Shown one piece after another: positions 6,792 to 14,131 of a stretch of DNA of 46,529 nucleotides. Origin of the DNA: Dehalococcoidia bacterium (GTDB lineage: Bacteria; Chloroflexota; Dehalococcoidia; Dehalococcoidales; UBA1222); the NCBI GenBank assembly GCA_003597995.1, contig QZJY01000015.1, positions 1 to 46,529 on the forward strand, in the 5' to 3' direction. Position 1 is the first letter of the stretch, and each line of letters opens with the position of its first letter. A program made the translations under genes and the position numbers. The notes under the pieces were generated by a model. The model did not search any database. It saw only the letters and a program-made list of their open reading frames with translations, and was not told the origin of the DNA.

Positions 6792-7241
6792 TCAGAAGTG
6801 TTTGTCCGTTGCACTCCCGAAGAAAAGGGAACTGAAAGGCGCCTCCCAGTGCACTGCCAGCGCCCTGTCGCCTTCCGCCAGGACGTCAACCGTCATGCCG
6901 GCCTTAACATATCTCCCTAAATCGATCGCTTCGTCAGGCCGGTTTAAAACGTTCATCCCGGCTTGGACGGTCGTCGTTTTACCGATCTTGAACGTTAATT
7001 TCTGACCGATTAAAGAATCGTCTCCGCTTTTTTTCACTTCCAGGGTTACAGAATCGGATGTGACATCGGTCACCTCTCCGGTCCGCACCATCTTTTTCAT
7101 CTGCTCCATTTGCTTTTGGGCTATTATCTTTGTTTTTTTCGCCGGAGCAATGTCCGTGAAGTACCAGTGGCCCAACACGCCCAAGCATGCGCCAATAACG
7201 GCGGCGGCTATTATCAGTAATACTATTCTTGTCCTATCCAT
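6792..7241 (-). CDS. Membrane-anchored hypothetical protein
   Basis: 149 aa. Residues 5-27 are one N-terminal transmembrane helix (RIVLLIIAAAVIGACLGVLGHWYF) and the rest is an outward-facing beta-rich domain (GEVTDVTSDSVTLEV, KLTFKIGKTTTVQAGMNVL, YVKAGMTVDVLAEGD) that resembles small OB/DUF5666-like folds. It lies 4 nt after the SpoIIM-like gene (GGGGGAG ribosome site inside the stop region), so they form one operon at the end of the Tad region. Function unknown; an envelope or pilus-associated factor is a guess from position. Confidence 0.7.
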   Translation of the reverse strand: MDRTRIVLLIIAAAVIGACLGVLGHWYFTDIAPAKKTKIIAQKQMEQMKKMVRTGEVTDVTSDSVTLEVKKSGDDSLIGQKLTFKIGKTTTVQAGMNVLNRPDEAIDLGRYVKAGMTVDVLAEGDRALAVHWEAPFSSLFFGSATDKHF

Positions 7242-7245
7242 TTTT

Positions 7246-7851
7246 TTAACTCCCCCTATATAATACTTTTGCCGCGAACAGCGCCGCCGGGGTTACATAC
7301 ACCTCGACCAGCGCCGCTACGGCCAGCGGGCCGGCGACGTATGTCATTCCGCGCAACAGCCTTTCTTTAAGCCCTGCGCCTTTAAGGCATACAGCCAGCA
7401 CGCACGCCCCGATCAATGCGGGTATTTCGATGACCCCGTGCGGCGCGAAATACGATACCGCCTCCTGCCACGGAGCGCCGGAAGCCGTCAGATCGCCGTA
7501 CACCGCTCCTATGACCGCGGCGTTGACCGCCAGCACGAACGCGGGGAACAACCCGAAAAGCCGGCGGCCGAACGCCAGCACAAGCAACGCCACTACAATG
7601 TTTTTGGCGAATATAGCTCCCGCTAGGATAAGCGGCAGGTTGCCGCCCGCCCTGTCCACCGCCTCGACCATGCTTATAGCCGTATTTACGGACGGCGAGA
7701 GGGCGGCGAGCGCCTCGCGGTGGAAACTGTATCCCGCATAAAGAAAAACGGTAAAGACGAAAACAAAAACGGCGGCGTAACTGAACAATGCACGCGCCGG
7801 CAAGCGATGTTCTGTTTTATCTACAATCTGCAAAATCTTATCATTTGCCAC
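7246..7851 (-). CDS. SpoIIM/DUF95-like integral membrane protein
   Basis: 201 aa with about five transmembrane helices. The pattern NIVVALLVLAFGRRLFGLFPAF...NAAVIGAV...PHGVIEIPALIGACVL carries the PHG-x-EIPA signature of the SpoIIM/DUF95 family. SpoIIM takes part in membrane migration during sporulation, but stand-alone homologues occur widely with unknown roles. The frame uses GTG at 7851, with the preceding small gene's stop 4 nt upstream, so translation is probably coupled. Its position beside pilus genes suggests envelope assembly rather than sporulation, but this is inference. Confidence 0.75.
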   Translation of the reverse strand: MANDKILQIVDKTEHRLPARALFSYAAVFVFVFTVFLYAGYSFHREALAALSPSVNTAISMVEAVDRAGGNLPLILAGAIFAKNIVVALLVLAFGRRLFGLFPAFVLAVNAAVIGAVYGDLTASGAPWQEAVSYFAPHGVIEIPALIGACVLAVCLKGAGLKERLLRGMTYVAGPLAVAALVEVYVTPAALFAAKVLYRGS

Positions 7852-7857
7852 CTTTCG

Positions 7858-7968
7858 TTACATTTTTTTATCCCGGATAAACAATATGATTGAAGGAATT
7901 AAAACAAGAACCGCCAACACTATGAGGCAATAGATGCTTATTATTTTTTCCAGATAGGCTTTAACCAA
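7858..7968 (-). CDS. Possible 36-aa single-span membrane peptide
   Basis: From a TTG at 7968 the frame reads VKAYLEKIISIYCLIVLAVL and then VLIPSIILFIRDKKM: one hydrophobic helix with a basic tail. GGAG lies 12 nt upstream. The frame stays open to 8091, but that part is antisense to the plus-strand peptidase gene and is less likely translated. The stop is 4 nt before the SpoIIM-like start. Weakly supported. Confidence 0.35.
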   Translation of the reverse strand: MVKAYLEKIISIYCLIVLAVLVLIPSIILFIRDKKM

Positions 7969-8017
7969 AGATATTATTACAACTCCGGCAGCCGAAGCTA
8001 CAACAGGAGGAATATCT

Positions 8018-8536
8018 ATGTATCCTGTGTTGTTTCCGATTAAGTTAAAAAGTCCCCCAAAGCGCCTTTTCATGATATTGCTTTTTATCACCCTTTCTTT
8101 TTCAGGACTTGTTATTACAAAAGCAAAACTAAACGCCTCAGATATGATCTTATTCTTTCTCTGCTTCGTTATCGCCCTCTTACTATTTACTCTCCCGATA
8201 CATGAATATAGCCATGCTCTTGGTTTTAGGTTAACAGGTGTTACGTGGAAGGTATACCTTACTTATTGTGAGGCTCTTGCTGGATGCCAAGTGTCCCGGT
8301 ACAAATATGTTTGCCTGGCACCTTTGTTTACGCTACTTGCTTCTATATTACTTCTTTTGCTGCTCAATAAGTTTTTTCCAGGATGGCTATTCTACGGCTT
8401 GCTTCTCGGTGGTATTTCCAGTTTTCCGGGCATTACCAGAGATATATATTGGTTCTTTCAGCTTACAAAACTCGACAATAGTTGGATTGTATTTGATCAT
8501 GGCAAATACGCCGATGTTTTCCCTCCAAATTTTTAA
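8018..8536 (+). CDS. DUF3267-type putative zinc metallopeptidase
   Basis: 172 aa, integral membrane. The zinc motif HEYSH (His62, Glu63, His66) lies in LPIHEYSHALGFRLTG, at the end of the second of about five helices. This fits DUF3267 membrane zincins, related to site-2 protease-like enzymes. The third ligand is not identified with certainty. AGGAGGA precedes the ATG by about 6 nt. The gene is AT-rich and on the opposite strand to all its neighbours, splitting the Tad cluster from the SpoIIM-like gene, so it looks inserted. Its end overlaps the TadE-like gene by 4 nt, tail to tail. Confidence 0.75.
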   Translation: MYPVLFPIKLKSPPKRLFMILLFITLSFSGLVITKAKLNASDMILFFLCFVIALLLFTLPIHEYSHALGFRLTGVTWKVYLTYCEALAGCQVSRYKYVCLAPLFTLLASILLLLLLNKFFPGWLFYGLLLGGISSFPGITRDIYWFFQLTKLDNSWIVFDHGKYADVFPPNF

Positions 8537-8979
8537 TCCTCGTACTCATGCTTCGCCGACCCCGCCGCCTTAAATATAAACTCCTTCGGCCACCACGACG
8601 GGTTGTCTTCGGCGGCCGCCAGGCGCGGGACCAGCGGCAGCGCGTTGGGCATCCTGTACGTTATCACGCATGTTACCCAAGCCCCGTCCTCCGTGAACTT
8701 CACGTCGTTGTCGGCGTTAAAGTTCCTGCTTCCCCCTTTTGGGTACGCGGCGTTTTCGGATAGCAGTCCTTCCTGCTTTAAGACGTCCCACGCCACCCGG
8801 CGGGCATTGCTCTCTTTGTGGTTTATCCCGTAGTCGCGGGCCGATTCGCGCGCGGCCATCGCCGCGCAGGCCCTTATCTGGTTCAAGTGGATCATGACGA
8901 AGCCGGCGAAAACAACAAAAAAGATGAGAGGCGTAAGCAGCGCCCAGGATATAATTGCAGAGCCCTTTTCCCCGCGCAC
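8533..8979 (-). CDS. TadE/TadF-like pseudopilin
   Basis: 148 aa. The N-terminus RGEKGSAIISWALLTPLIFF is a short basic leader, a Gly, and a hydrophobic helix, as in TadE-type minor pilins processed by the prepilin peptidase. The remainder is a small extracellular domain ending in KHEYED. GTG start at 8979 with GAGGGGGG upstream; the preceding TadE-like gene stops 3 nt earlier. It would be a minor component of the Flp pilus, made at the end of the Tad operon. Confidence 0.75.
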   Translation of the reverse strand: MRGEKGSAIISWALLTPLIFFVVFAGFVMIHLNQIRACAAMAARESARDYGINHKESNARRVAWDVLKQEGLLSENAAYPKGGSRNFNADNDVKFTEDGAWVTCVITYRMPNALPLVPRLAAAEDNPSWWPKEFIFKAAGSAKHEYED

Positions 8980-8982
8980 CAG

Positions 8983-9447
8983 TTATCCCCCCTCGCTAAT
9001 TTTGAAGTACGCTTTTCCCGTGATTTTCATATCATCCGTCAAGTCGTTCCCTCCTATCAACCGCGTCAGCTTTTTTACGGGCGTGGGGTAGTGATAGGTT
9101 ACCTCACAATATGCGTAGCTCCCGTCCTTTTTTACCTTGATGTCTGTTTTTTCATTAAAGGTAAGCTTTTTCTTCTCAATTTCCTTTACCGGCGTGACGT
9201 TCACCGACCCGACGACGACCTCTTTCGCTTTTTTCCCTGCCTCATCTTTAGCTTTCTTTTCGCCGAAGTGAGCCGCGTAATACCTCGCCCCGGCCCGGGC
9301 GGCCTCTTCGACGACGCTGGATACGTCAGCCATCTGGCCGTACATGACTCCGCTGTAAATCAAAACGATCAACAGGGGAAACAATAAAACCGTCGCCACT
9401 ACCGGTGCGCTGCCGTTTTTGTCTTTATAGAACTTGCAGATACGCAA
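8983..9447 (-). CDS. TadE-like pseudopilin
   Basis: About 154 aa. Leader KFYKDKNG, then SAPVVATVLLFPLLIVLIYSG as the pilin-type helix, followed by VVEEAARAGARYYA, characteristic of TadE proteins, and a lysine-rich beta domain. I prefer TTG 9447 with GGGGGTG about 7 nt upstream; a GTG at 9456 lies inside that site. It overlaps the prepilin peptidase 3' end, so the genes are translated in chain. Confidence 0.78.
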   Translation of the reverse strand: MRICKFYKDKNGSAPVVATVLLFPLLIVLIYSGVMYGQMADVSSVVEEAARAGARYYAAHFGEKKAKDEAGKKAKEVVVGSVNVTPVKEIEKKKLTFNEKTDIKVKKDGSYAYCEVTYHYPTPVKKLTRLIGGNDLTDDMKITGKAYFKISEGG

Positions 9448-9952
9448 AAATATCACCCCCGAACATTTGCGCTAATTGAACCGCGATATACCCAAACAAG
9501 ACAAAAGGCGCGAAAGGCGCCTTGGCAACGTCGAGCTTCTCTATTTCGGGCCGCTGCAGCTTTATCTTTAGCAACAGAAACATAAGACCCTGTTTCTCTG
9601 TCTCCCACGTGCGCCTGAACCCCCATTTCACAAGACGCACCGGGATTGACCACAGCGCCATTAACGTAATAGACAATAAAAACAAGGCGAATATTTCATC
9701 CTGCCCTACGATACTCCCCAAAGCTATAAGCATCTTCGCGTCTCCCGCGCCGAAGACGCCGAGAAAATAGAAGAACAAACCGAACGCCGCCCCCCATATA
9801 AGGCCGTGCATAAAAAAGCCCGGGTTTTTTATGCTCAGCGCCGCTCCAGCGACGACCCCCGCAACGTTCAGCCAGTTCGGTATTCTGTACGAAAGCATGT
9901 CTATGTGCGAAGCAGCCAGTAAAAATACTGAAGCAACTAGATATCCCAACAT
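9425..9952 (-). CDS. A24 prepilin peptidase (TadV/CpaA-like)
   Basis: About 175 aa membrane aspartic protease that removes leaders of Flp and TadE-type prepilins at the inner face of the membrane. The two catalytic aspartates are Asp18 in SHIDMLSYRIPN and Asp71 in FGAGDAKM (GxGD motif). It is short, without a methyltransferase domain, as in Tad systems. Start: ATG 9952 lies 11 nt after GGAGGG; ATG 9970 would sit inside the preceding pilin gene. It overlaps the pilin-like gene region upstream and the TadE-like gene downstream. Confidence 0.88.
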   Translation of the reverse strand: MLGYLVASVFLLAASHIDMLSYRIPNWLNVAGVVAGAALSIKNPGFFMHGLIWGAAFGLFFYFLGVFGAGDAKMLIALGSIVGQDEIFALFLLSITLMALWSIPVRLVKWGFRRTWETEKQGLMFLLLKIKLQRPEIEKLDVAKAPFAPFVLFGYIAVQLAQMFGGDIFAYLQVL

Positions 9953-9959
9953 TTCTTTT

Positions 9960-10124
9960 TTACCCTCCATTCAAAGCGTTGCCCATCTTTTGAGTTGATG
10001 ATTTTATCCCCGGCGCGAGGTTCTTGAATATAATCGAACATAAAATCGCGCAGGCGATCAACACCAGCAACCACTCGACAACCCCTCCGCGTTCGTCTCT
10101 TGTAAAATTACGCGTCTCTTGCAT
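9960..10124 (-). CDS. Short Flp-like prepilin (54 aa)
   Basis: MQETRNFTRDERGGVVEWLL followed by VLIACAILCSIIFKNLAPGI. The DERG-GVVEW motif, with Gly at the cleavage point and Glu four residues on, and the adjoining helix match the other pilins here. It overlaps the end of the GT-C gene by 17 nt and has no strong ribosome site, so coupling is likely. It is easily missed because of its size. Confidence 0.65.
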   Translation of the reverse strand: MQETRNFTRDERGGVVEWLLVLIACAILCSIIFKNLAPGIKSSTQKMGNALNGG

Positions 10125-11535
10125 AAACAACCGCCACATCGTCCCTGTAGACCTCCTTCCAGTTATCTTTCTTTAATATCCAATCCAGCGGGCCGTTCGA
10201 CGGGATGAGCGCCGTCTTAACGCCCCAACCGTTTAATATTTCAACCGGGTTCTCCAGTTGTTCAACATCTTTTCCGTACCCCGGAGCAGCGGCGTGCAGA
10301 TAATCCTTAAACACGCCTTTTCCTGACGATACGTACATGTCCGCCCTGCCGTCAATAAACACCGGTATACCTTCCCATATTAAATAGCCGCCCCACGAGT
10401 AATAGTTGAACACTCTGTCCGTTAGCCTGTTTTCCTTCATGAACGACACGGCTTTAATAGGGAAATAGACGCCTTCCTTCGGGTTGTCCACCCACGCCGG
10501 CGGCCATGACCATGCGCTGAAAATTATGAACACCGCGGCAAGAAAAGCCGCAGCCGCCTTGCTTAAATGGTTTGCCGACACGCCTTTGACGGTTGACGCT
10601 ATTAACAATGCCCCCGCCAAAGTGAAGTAAGGGACGTGGCGCAGGGAGACGAGCCACAGGGCGCATGTTGACGCGGCAAATAATGCTTCAAACAAAGAAG
10701 GCCGCTCTTTTCCCAACGCCGCGACTACAAGCACCAAAAGCAGCAATACTAACGCCGGCAGAAGCACCGGGTTATGAAAGTTGGGCGAAAACCACTCGCC
10801 TACGTTGTTGGTAATCTCCGGGTGCGACGACGCGAAAAATGTGTAATACCAGATCCCCGTCCCCTGCTGGCTGCAAAAACTCGCCAGCAGCATCGCTGCC
10901 GTGGACACGCCCAGTTTTTTGTGTGCTTCGGTCCCTCTTTCCAGCGGCGCACCCCTAAATAAATAGGGATATACGAAGACCCCTGCCGCAAACAGCACGC
11001 CCAGCGGGGCTGAACTGTGGATGTTGGCCCATACGAGCGCGACAAAGGACAGCAGATAAAGCTTTTTCGGGTTGTCTTTCGCGGTTAACACCAGGTAAGC
11101 AGTGAGGGCAAATAAACCCTGCGCCATCACGTGCGGCCTCGCGTCCCAGGCGTAGCTTGCAGCGATCAAGGCAAGCGCAGAGAGCATGGACGCAAGTGGT
11201 AGAGAGCATCTCCTTACGAGTAGTCCAAATAACGACAGAGCATAAGCGATTATCCCGGCGCACGTCAAAAGCCACACTCCCCACTTCCCGGCGTAAGCGT
11301 AGCTCAAGTAAGCCAACACCTCCCAAAGCCATTCGTGCGCAGTCCAATGAGCTCCGCAAGCCGTCCAGGAATAAAAGTCAGAAACGGGAATCATGCGGTT
11401 CTCTATAATCCACTGTCCGGTTTTGACGTGCCATAGCGTATCTCCTTCGATCAATGGACTCCCCGCGTCAACGCAGATATATGCCAATGCCGCAAGGAAC
11501 AAAATATGCCAGACATTGATTTTAACTTTTCCCAA
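10108..11535 (-). CDS. GT-C type membrane glycosyltransferase
   Basis: 475 aa with 10 or more transmembrane helices. The first loop has DAGSPLIEGDTLWHVKTGQW with acidic residues typical of GT-C enzymes, which move sugars from polyprenyl phosphate to acceptors outside the membrane. The C-terminal soluble part contains YYSWGGYLIWEGIPVFIDGR, seen in many such membrane proteins. It follows a small flippase-like gene with a 14-nt overlap. A polyprenyl-phosphate glycosyltransferase is nearby at 12362-13060. Together with pilins on both sides this suggests pilin glycosylation. TTG start 11535 after GGGGGTGG. Confidence 0.75.
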   Translation of the reverse strand: MGKVKINVWHILFLAALAYICVDAGSPLIEGDTLWHVKTGQWIIENRMIPVSDFYSWTACGAHWTAHEWLWEVLAYLSYAYAGKWGVWLLTCAGIIAYALSLFGLLVRRCSLPLASMLSALALIAASYAWDARPHVMAQGLFALTAYLVLTAKDNPKKLYLLSFVALVWANIHSSAPLGVLFAAGVFVYPYLFRGAPLERGTEAHKKLGVSTAAMLLASFCSQQGTGIWYYTFFASSHPEITNNVGEWFSPNFHNPVLLPALVLLLLVLVVAALGKERPSLFEALFAASTCALWLVSLRHVPYFTLAGALLIASTVKGVSANHLSKAAAAFLAAVFIIFSAWSWPPAWVDNPKEGVYFPIKAVSFMKENRLTDRVFNYYSWGGYLIWEGIPVFIDGRADMYVSSGKGVFKDYLHAAAPGYGKDVEQLENPVEILNGWGVKTALIPSNGPLDWILKKDNWKEVYRDDVAVVYARDA

Positions 11536-11848
11536 TCATTACCACCCCCAAAACGATTAAAACTGTTCCAACGCATTTTACTGCGCTTATGGGTTCTTTA
11601 AGCGCAAGAACCGATAAAAGCAGCACAAGCGTGAAATTTAACGCAAGCATCGGATAAGCTGTTGAAAGCGGTAGTTCGGATAAAACTCTTAGCCAAAATA
11701 GGGACGACGCGCCGTAGAGAAAAAATCCCGCAATTGTGTATGGACATAGAAGCGCTTTTCCTAAAGACGACCCCGAAGCGCCTATTTTCATACATAGCTG
11801 GCCGAACGACCCGAGGAGCACCGCTATGGCCGCAAACGCATAACTTAT
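11522..11848 (-). CDS. Small EamA/SMR-like membrane protein (polyprenyl-phosphate sugar flippase-like)
   Basis: About 108 aa with four helices: SYAFAAIAVLLGSFGQLCMK, GFFLYGASSLFWLRVL, STAYPMLALNFTLVLLLSV, VGTVLIVLGVVMIGKS. This is the ArnE/ArnF or EmrE-like half-size transporter fold. In sugar-modification loci such proteins flip polyprenyl-phosphate sugars. The start is odd: the frame has no ATG, GTG or TTG until GTG 11821, which would remove half of helix 1, yet GGAGGT lies 9 nt before an ATA at 11848. I place the start at ATA as a hypothesis; GTG 11821 is the conventional choice. Confidence 0.7.
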   Translation of the reverse strand: MSYAFAAIAVLLGSFGQLCMKIGASGSSLGKALLCPYTIAGFFLYGASSLFWLRVLSELPLSTAYPMLALNFTLVLLLSVLALKEPISAVKCVGTVLIVLGVVMIGKS

Positions 11849-11871
11849 TTTTAACCACCTCCTTTACAAAA

Positions 11872-11899
11872 AAAAGAGCCGGGGTTCCCCGGCTCTTTT
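11872..11899 (-). terminator. Terminator after the flp pilin gene 1
   Basis: Perfect 13-bp stem (AAAAGAGCCGGGG and its complement) with a TT loop, then TTTTT on the minus strand. It is identical in sequence to 13082-13109, with the same 26 nt of pilin 3' end beside it. Confidence 0.8.
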
Positions 11900-11901
11900 C
11901 T

Positions 11902-12099
11902 CTAATACGCCCTGATGCCGTTCACCGCCGCGGCGGCGTTTGCTCCAGCGTCGTTGATAGATGTTCCGACGTTGCCGGGGCTGTTCTTTAGTTTTGCGTA
12001 AGCGACCGCCGCGATTATTACCCCGGCGATTATGGTCACTACCCATTCAACCGCTCCCCCGGATTCATTAGCCAGGAAGGTTTTTAGAGCATTAAACAT
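11902..12099 (-). CDS. flp: Flp pilin 1
   Basis: 65 aa major Tad pilin. The leader MFNALKTFLANESG precedes GAVEWVVTIIAGVIIAAVAY: Gly14 is the likely cleavage point, with Glu18 and an adjacent aromatic residue (Trp rather than the usual Tyr). The mature peptide is about 50 residues, almost all helix. It is nearly identical in DNA and protein to pilin 2, a tandem duplication. A terminator follows immediately, so this copy ends its own transcript segment. Confidence 0.9.
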   Translation of the reverse strand: MFNALKTFLANESGGAVEWVVTIIAGVIIAAVAYAKLKNSPGNVGTSINDAGANAAAAVNGIRAY

Positions 12100-12148
12100 A
12101 AGTATTGCCTCCTTTCAAACTTTTTTAAAAATTCTTTCGGATCTTTTC

Positions 12149-12346
12149 TTAATACGGTCTTATACCGTCCACCGCCTTTGCGGCGTTTGCTCCAGCGTCG
12201 TTGATAGACGTGCCGACGTTGCCGGGGCTGTTCTTTAGTTTTGCGTAAGCGACCGCCGCGATTATTACCCCGGCGATTATGGTCACTACCCATTCAACCG
12301 CTCCCCCGGAATCGCCGGTAAGGAAGGTTTTTAGAGCACCAAACAC
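12149..12346 (-). CDS. flp: Flp pilin 2
   Basis: 65 aa, GTG start after GGAGG. Leader MFGALKTFLTGDSG then GAVEWVVTIIAGVIIAAVAY. It differs from pilin 1 at only a few residues (leader, and KAVDGIRPY against AAVNGIRAY at the end). The pair could be alternative subunits or a gene-dosage duplication. It lies just after the GT2 gene. Confidence 0.9.
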   Translation of the reverse strand: MFGALKTFLTGDSGGAVEWVVTIIAGVIIAAVAYAKLKNSPGNVGTSINDAGANAAKAVDGIRPY

Positions 12347-12361
12347 AAGTATTGCCTCCTT

Positions 12362-13060
12362 TCATAAAACTTTTTTAAAAAATCTTTGCGCCGGATCTCT
12401 GCGAACCAGCCCGACGACAGACCCAAGCATCCGGCTTCCGTCTCCCCACATCTTTACGGTTGAACCCGGCGCGTCGCTCCACTCGACAGGCACTTCAGCT
12501 ACGTCAAACCCCATGCTTTTAGCCAGCAGCAACACCTCTACGTCGAAAGCAAACCGGTACTCATAAGAACGTGAAAATATCTCTTGCGCCGCGTCTTTTG
12601 TGAACATCTTAAAACCGCACTGCGTATCTTTGTACCGCAGTCCAGTAGCCGCGCGGACAAACAAGGCAAACATCTTGCTTGCCAACCGGCGCGCCGGCGA
12701 CCAGTCGTGGATAATCGACCCGGGCATGTACCTTGACCCGATTGCTATATCCGAGCCGTCTCTTATCGCCTTCATCAACATTGCCGCATCCTTAATCGGC
12801 GTGGCCATGTCGGCGTCCGTAAACAACACCACGTCGCCCTTTGCGGCTAGCGCGCCCCTGCGCACCGAGTACCCCTTGCCGTAGTTTACCGAATTGCGCA
12901 GAACTGTCGCCCCGTATTTAGTCGCCAATTCAAACGTTTTATCGGTTGAACCATCGTCCACGACAATTATCTCGCCTACAGGTCCATATGTCGTTAACTG
13001 CCGTAAAGTCTCCGGAAGCCTTTGTTCCTCGTTGTACGCCGGGACAACCACGCTCAGCAT
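12362..13060 (-). CDS. GT2 polyprenyl-phosphate glycosyltransferase (DPM1/Alg5-like)
   Basis: 232 aa with the GT-A fold: nucleotide-sugar motifs VVVPAYNEEQRL (residues 4-15), VDDGSTDKT and FTDADMATP (DAD metal-binding motif), then GSRYMPGS and QCGFKMFTKDAA typical of dolichyl-phosphate sugar synthases. There is no C-terminal membrane domain, as in Alg5/DPM1 soluble or peripheral forms. It would load a sugar onto polyprenyl phosphate on the cytoplasmic face. It is set between pilin genes 3 and 2, and its partner flippase and GT-C gene follow pilin 1. Confidence 0.88.
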   Translation of the reverse strand: MLSVVVPAYNEEQRLPETLRQLTTYGPVGEIIVVDDGSTDKTFELATKYGATVLRNSVNYGKGYSVRRGALAAKGDVVLFTDADMATPIKDAAMLMKAIRDGSDIAIGSRYMPGSIIHDWSPARRLASKMFALFVRAATGLRYKDTQCGFKMFTKDAAQEIFSRSYEYRFAFDVEVLLLAKSMGFDVAEVPVEWSDAPGSTVKMWGDGSRMLGSVVGLVRRDPAQRFFKKVL

Positions 13061-13081
13061 TTTTCCACCTCCTTTAAAGAG

Positions 13082-13109
13082 AAAAGAGCCGGGGTTCCCC
13101 GGCTCTTTT
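13082..13109 (-). terminator. Terminator after flp pilin 3
   Basis: Same perfect 13-bp stem with TT loop as 11872-11899. On the minus strand its T-run ends about 5 nt before the GGAGGTGG site of the GT2 gene, so read-through is needed to express GT2 from the pilin promoter. Confidence 0.8.
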
Positions 13110-13111
13110 CT

Positions 13112-13309
13112 CTAATACGCCCTGATGCCGTTCACTGCATGTGCGCCCCACGCGCCGGCGTGCCATATAGAGTCTCCAATTCTACCCGGCGAGTTTTTCA
13201 ACTTCATGTAAGCGACCGCTATGATTATTACCCCGGCGATGATGGTTACCACCCATTCAACGGCGACGCCGGATTCGTCAGTTAGGAAGATTTTTAGAGC
13301 ATTAAACAC
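13112..13309 (-). CDS. flp: Flp pilin 3 (divergent)
   Basis: 65 aa from GTG 13309, which has GGGGGTGAT upstream. Leader MFNALKIFLTDESG then VAVEWVVTIIAGVIIIAVAY. The C-terminal half is distinct from pilins 1 and 2 (RIGDSIWHAGAWGAHAV). It shares the last 26 nt and the terminator exactly with pilin 1, suggesting duplication or gene conversion of the 3' end. Confidence 0.88.
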   Translation of the reverse strand: MFNALKIFLTDESGVAVEWVVTIIAGVIIIAVAYMKLKNSPGRIGDSIWHAGAWGAHAVNGIRAY

Positions 13310-13375
13310 AAGTATCACCCCCTTTTTTATAAAAAACTATCCCTGAAAACCCATGCGGCTCGTCCCGGAGGAAAT

Positions 13376-13954
13376 TCACAAAGTCGGCACGACCTGCGCC
13401 GTGCCCTTTGCCTTTACCGGTATCTCGCGCTCTTTTTCGTCAACGCCAACAAGCCACCCGGCCAGGGCGCCGCTCATCAGAAACGCTTTAACCCTCGCGA
13501 CCGCTTCGTAGGCGTAAGAATCGCCGTAACAATGCACCCCCTTTTTTTCTTTATAATAGGTGTCCGGGATTACGTCGCTTTTTATGGAGCCCGGTTCCGT
13601 CCGGACGCCCCATTTGTTGCTTTTCGGCATGTTCTTGCCGTATGTTTCTCCTGCGTCTTTATCGGCTCTGTTTTTGTCATACACACTCATATGGACGGCC
13701 TTAAGCTTCTGCTCGATCCTATCCGGCACGCCGTCCCCGTCCTCGTCGATTGGGACGTAATCATACTCGCACTGAGCCCGAGCGGTCATAACCCCGGCTA
13801 GAGCCGCCGCGTCTACAGCCGTCCGCAGCCTCGCCCTGACAGCGTGAGCGCGCGAAAAATCAAACGTGACGACGCCGAGCACCAGAAATATAATCATGAA
13901 ATATAAAAAGAGCACGGCCATACCGCGCTCGTCTTTGATAAAGTTCCTGAACAT
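13376..13954 (-). CDS. TadG/TadE-like pilus protein
   Basis: 192 aa. KDERGMAVLFLYFMIIFLVL is a class III-type leader plus helix, followed by RARLRTAVDAAALAGVMTA, the hallmark of TadG-type N-termini (Flp pilus assembly, putative TadE/G-like). The rest has DEDGDGVPDRIEQKL, an EF-hand-like acidic loop that may bind calcium. It is shorter than classic TadG, without the von Willebrand A domain. It would sit at the base or tip of the Flp pilus. Confidence 0.8.
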   Translation of the reverse strand: MFRNFIKDERGMAVLFLYFMIIFLVLGVVTFDFSRAHAVRARLRTAVDAAALAGVMTARAQCEYDYVPIDEDGDGVPDRIEQKLKAVHMSVYDKNRADKDAGETYGKNMPKSNKWGVRTEPGSIKSDVIPDTYYKEKKGVHCYGDSYAYEAVARVKAFLMSGALAGWLVGVDEKEREIPVKAKGTAQVVPTL

Positions 13955-13969
13955 AACCGCGCCCCACTT

Positions 13970-14131
13970 TCATTTAACTATCCGGTTGAACGACTCCCCC
14001 AGTTCCCTGGAAAAATTGTTCGTCCCGGGTTTTATCCTTTTAAAAAACACTCCTACCATTATTGCCGCCACTATAACCAAAACTATCCACTGCACCGCCA
14101 TGCCGCGTTCGTCTTCTAAAAATCGCCTCAT
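13970..14131 (-). CDS. Short prepilin-like peptide (53 aa)
   Basis: MRRFLEDERGMAVQWIVLVI then VAAIMVGVFFKRIKPGTNNF. The leader ends in DERG as in the other pilins, but the glutamate after the cleavage point is Gln. ATG 14131 shares ATGA with the TadC stop and has GGGAGGGGGG upstream, so expression is well supported. Probably a minor pilin. Confidence 0.7.
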   Translation of the reverse strand: MRRFLEDERGMAVQWIVLVIVAAIMVGVFFKRIKPGTNNFSRELGESFNRIVK

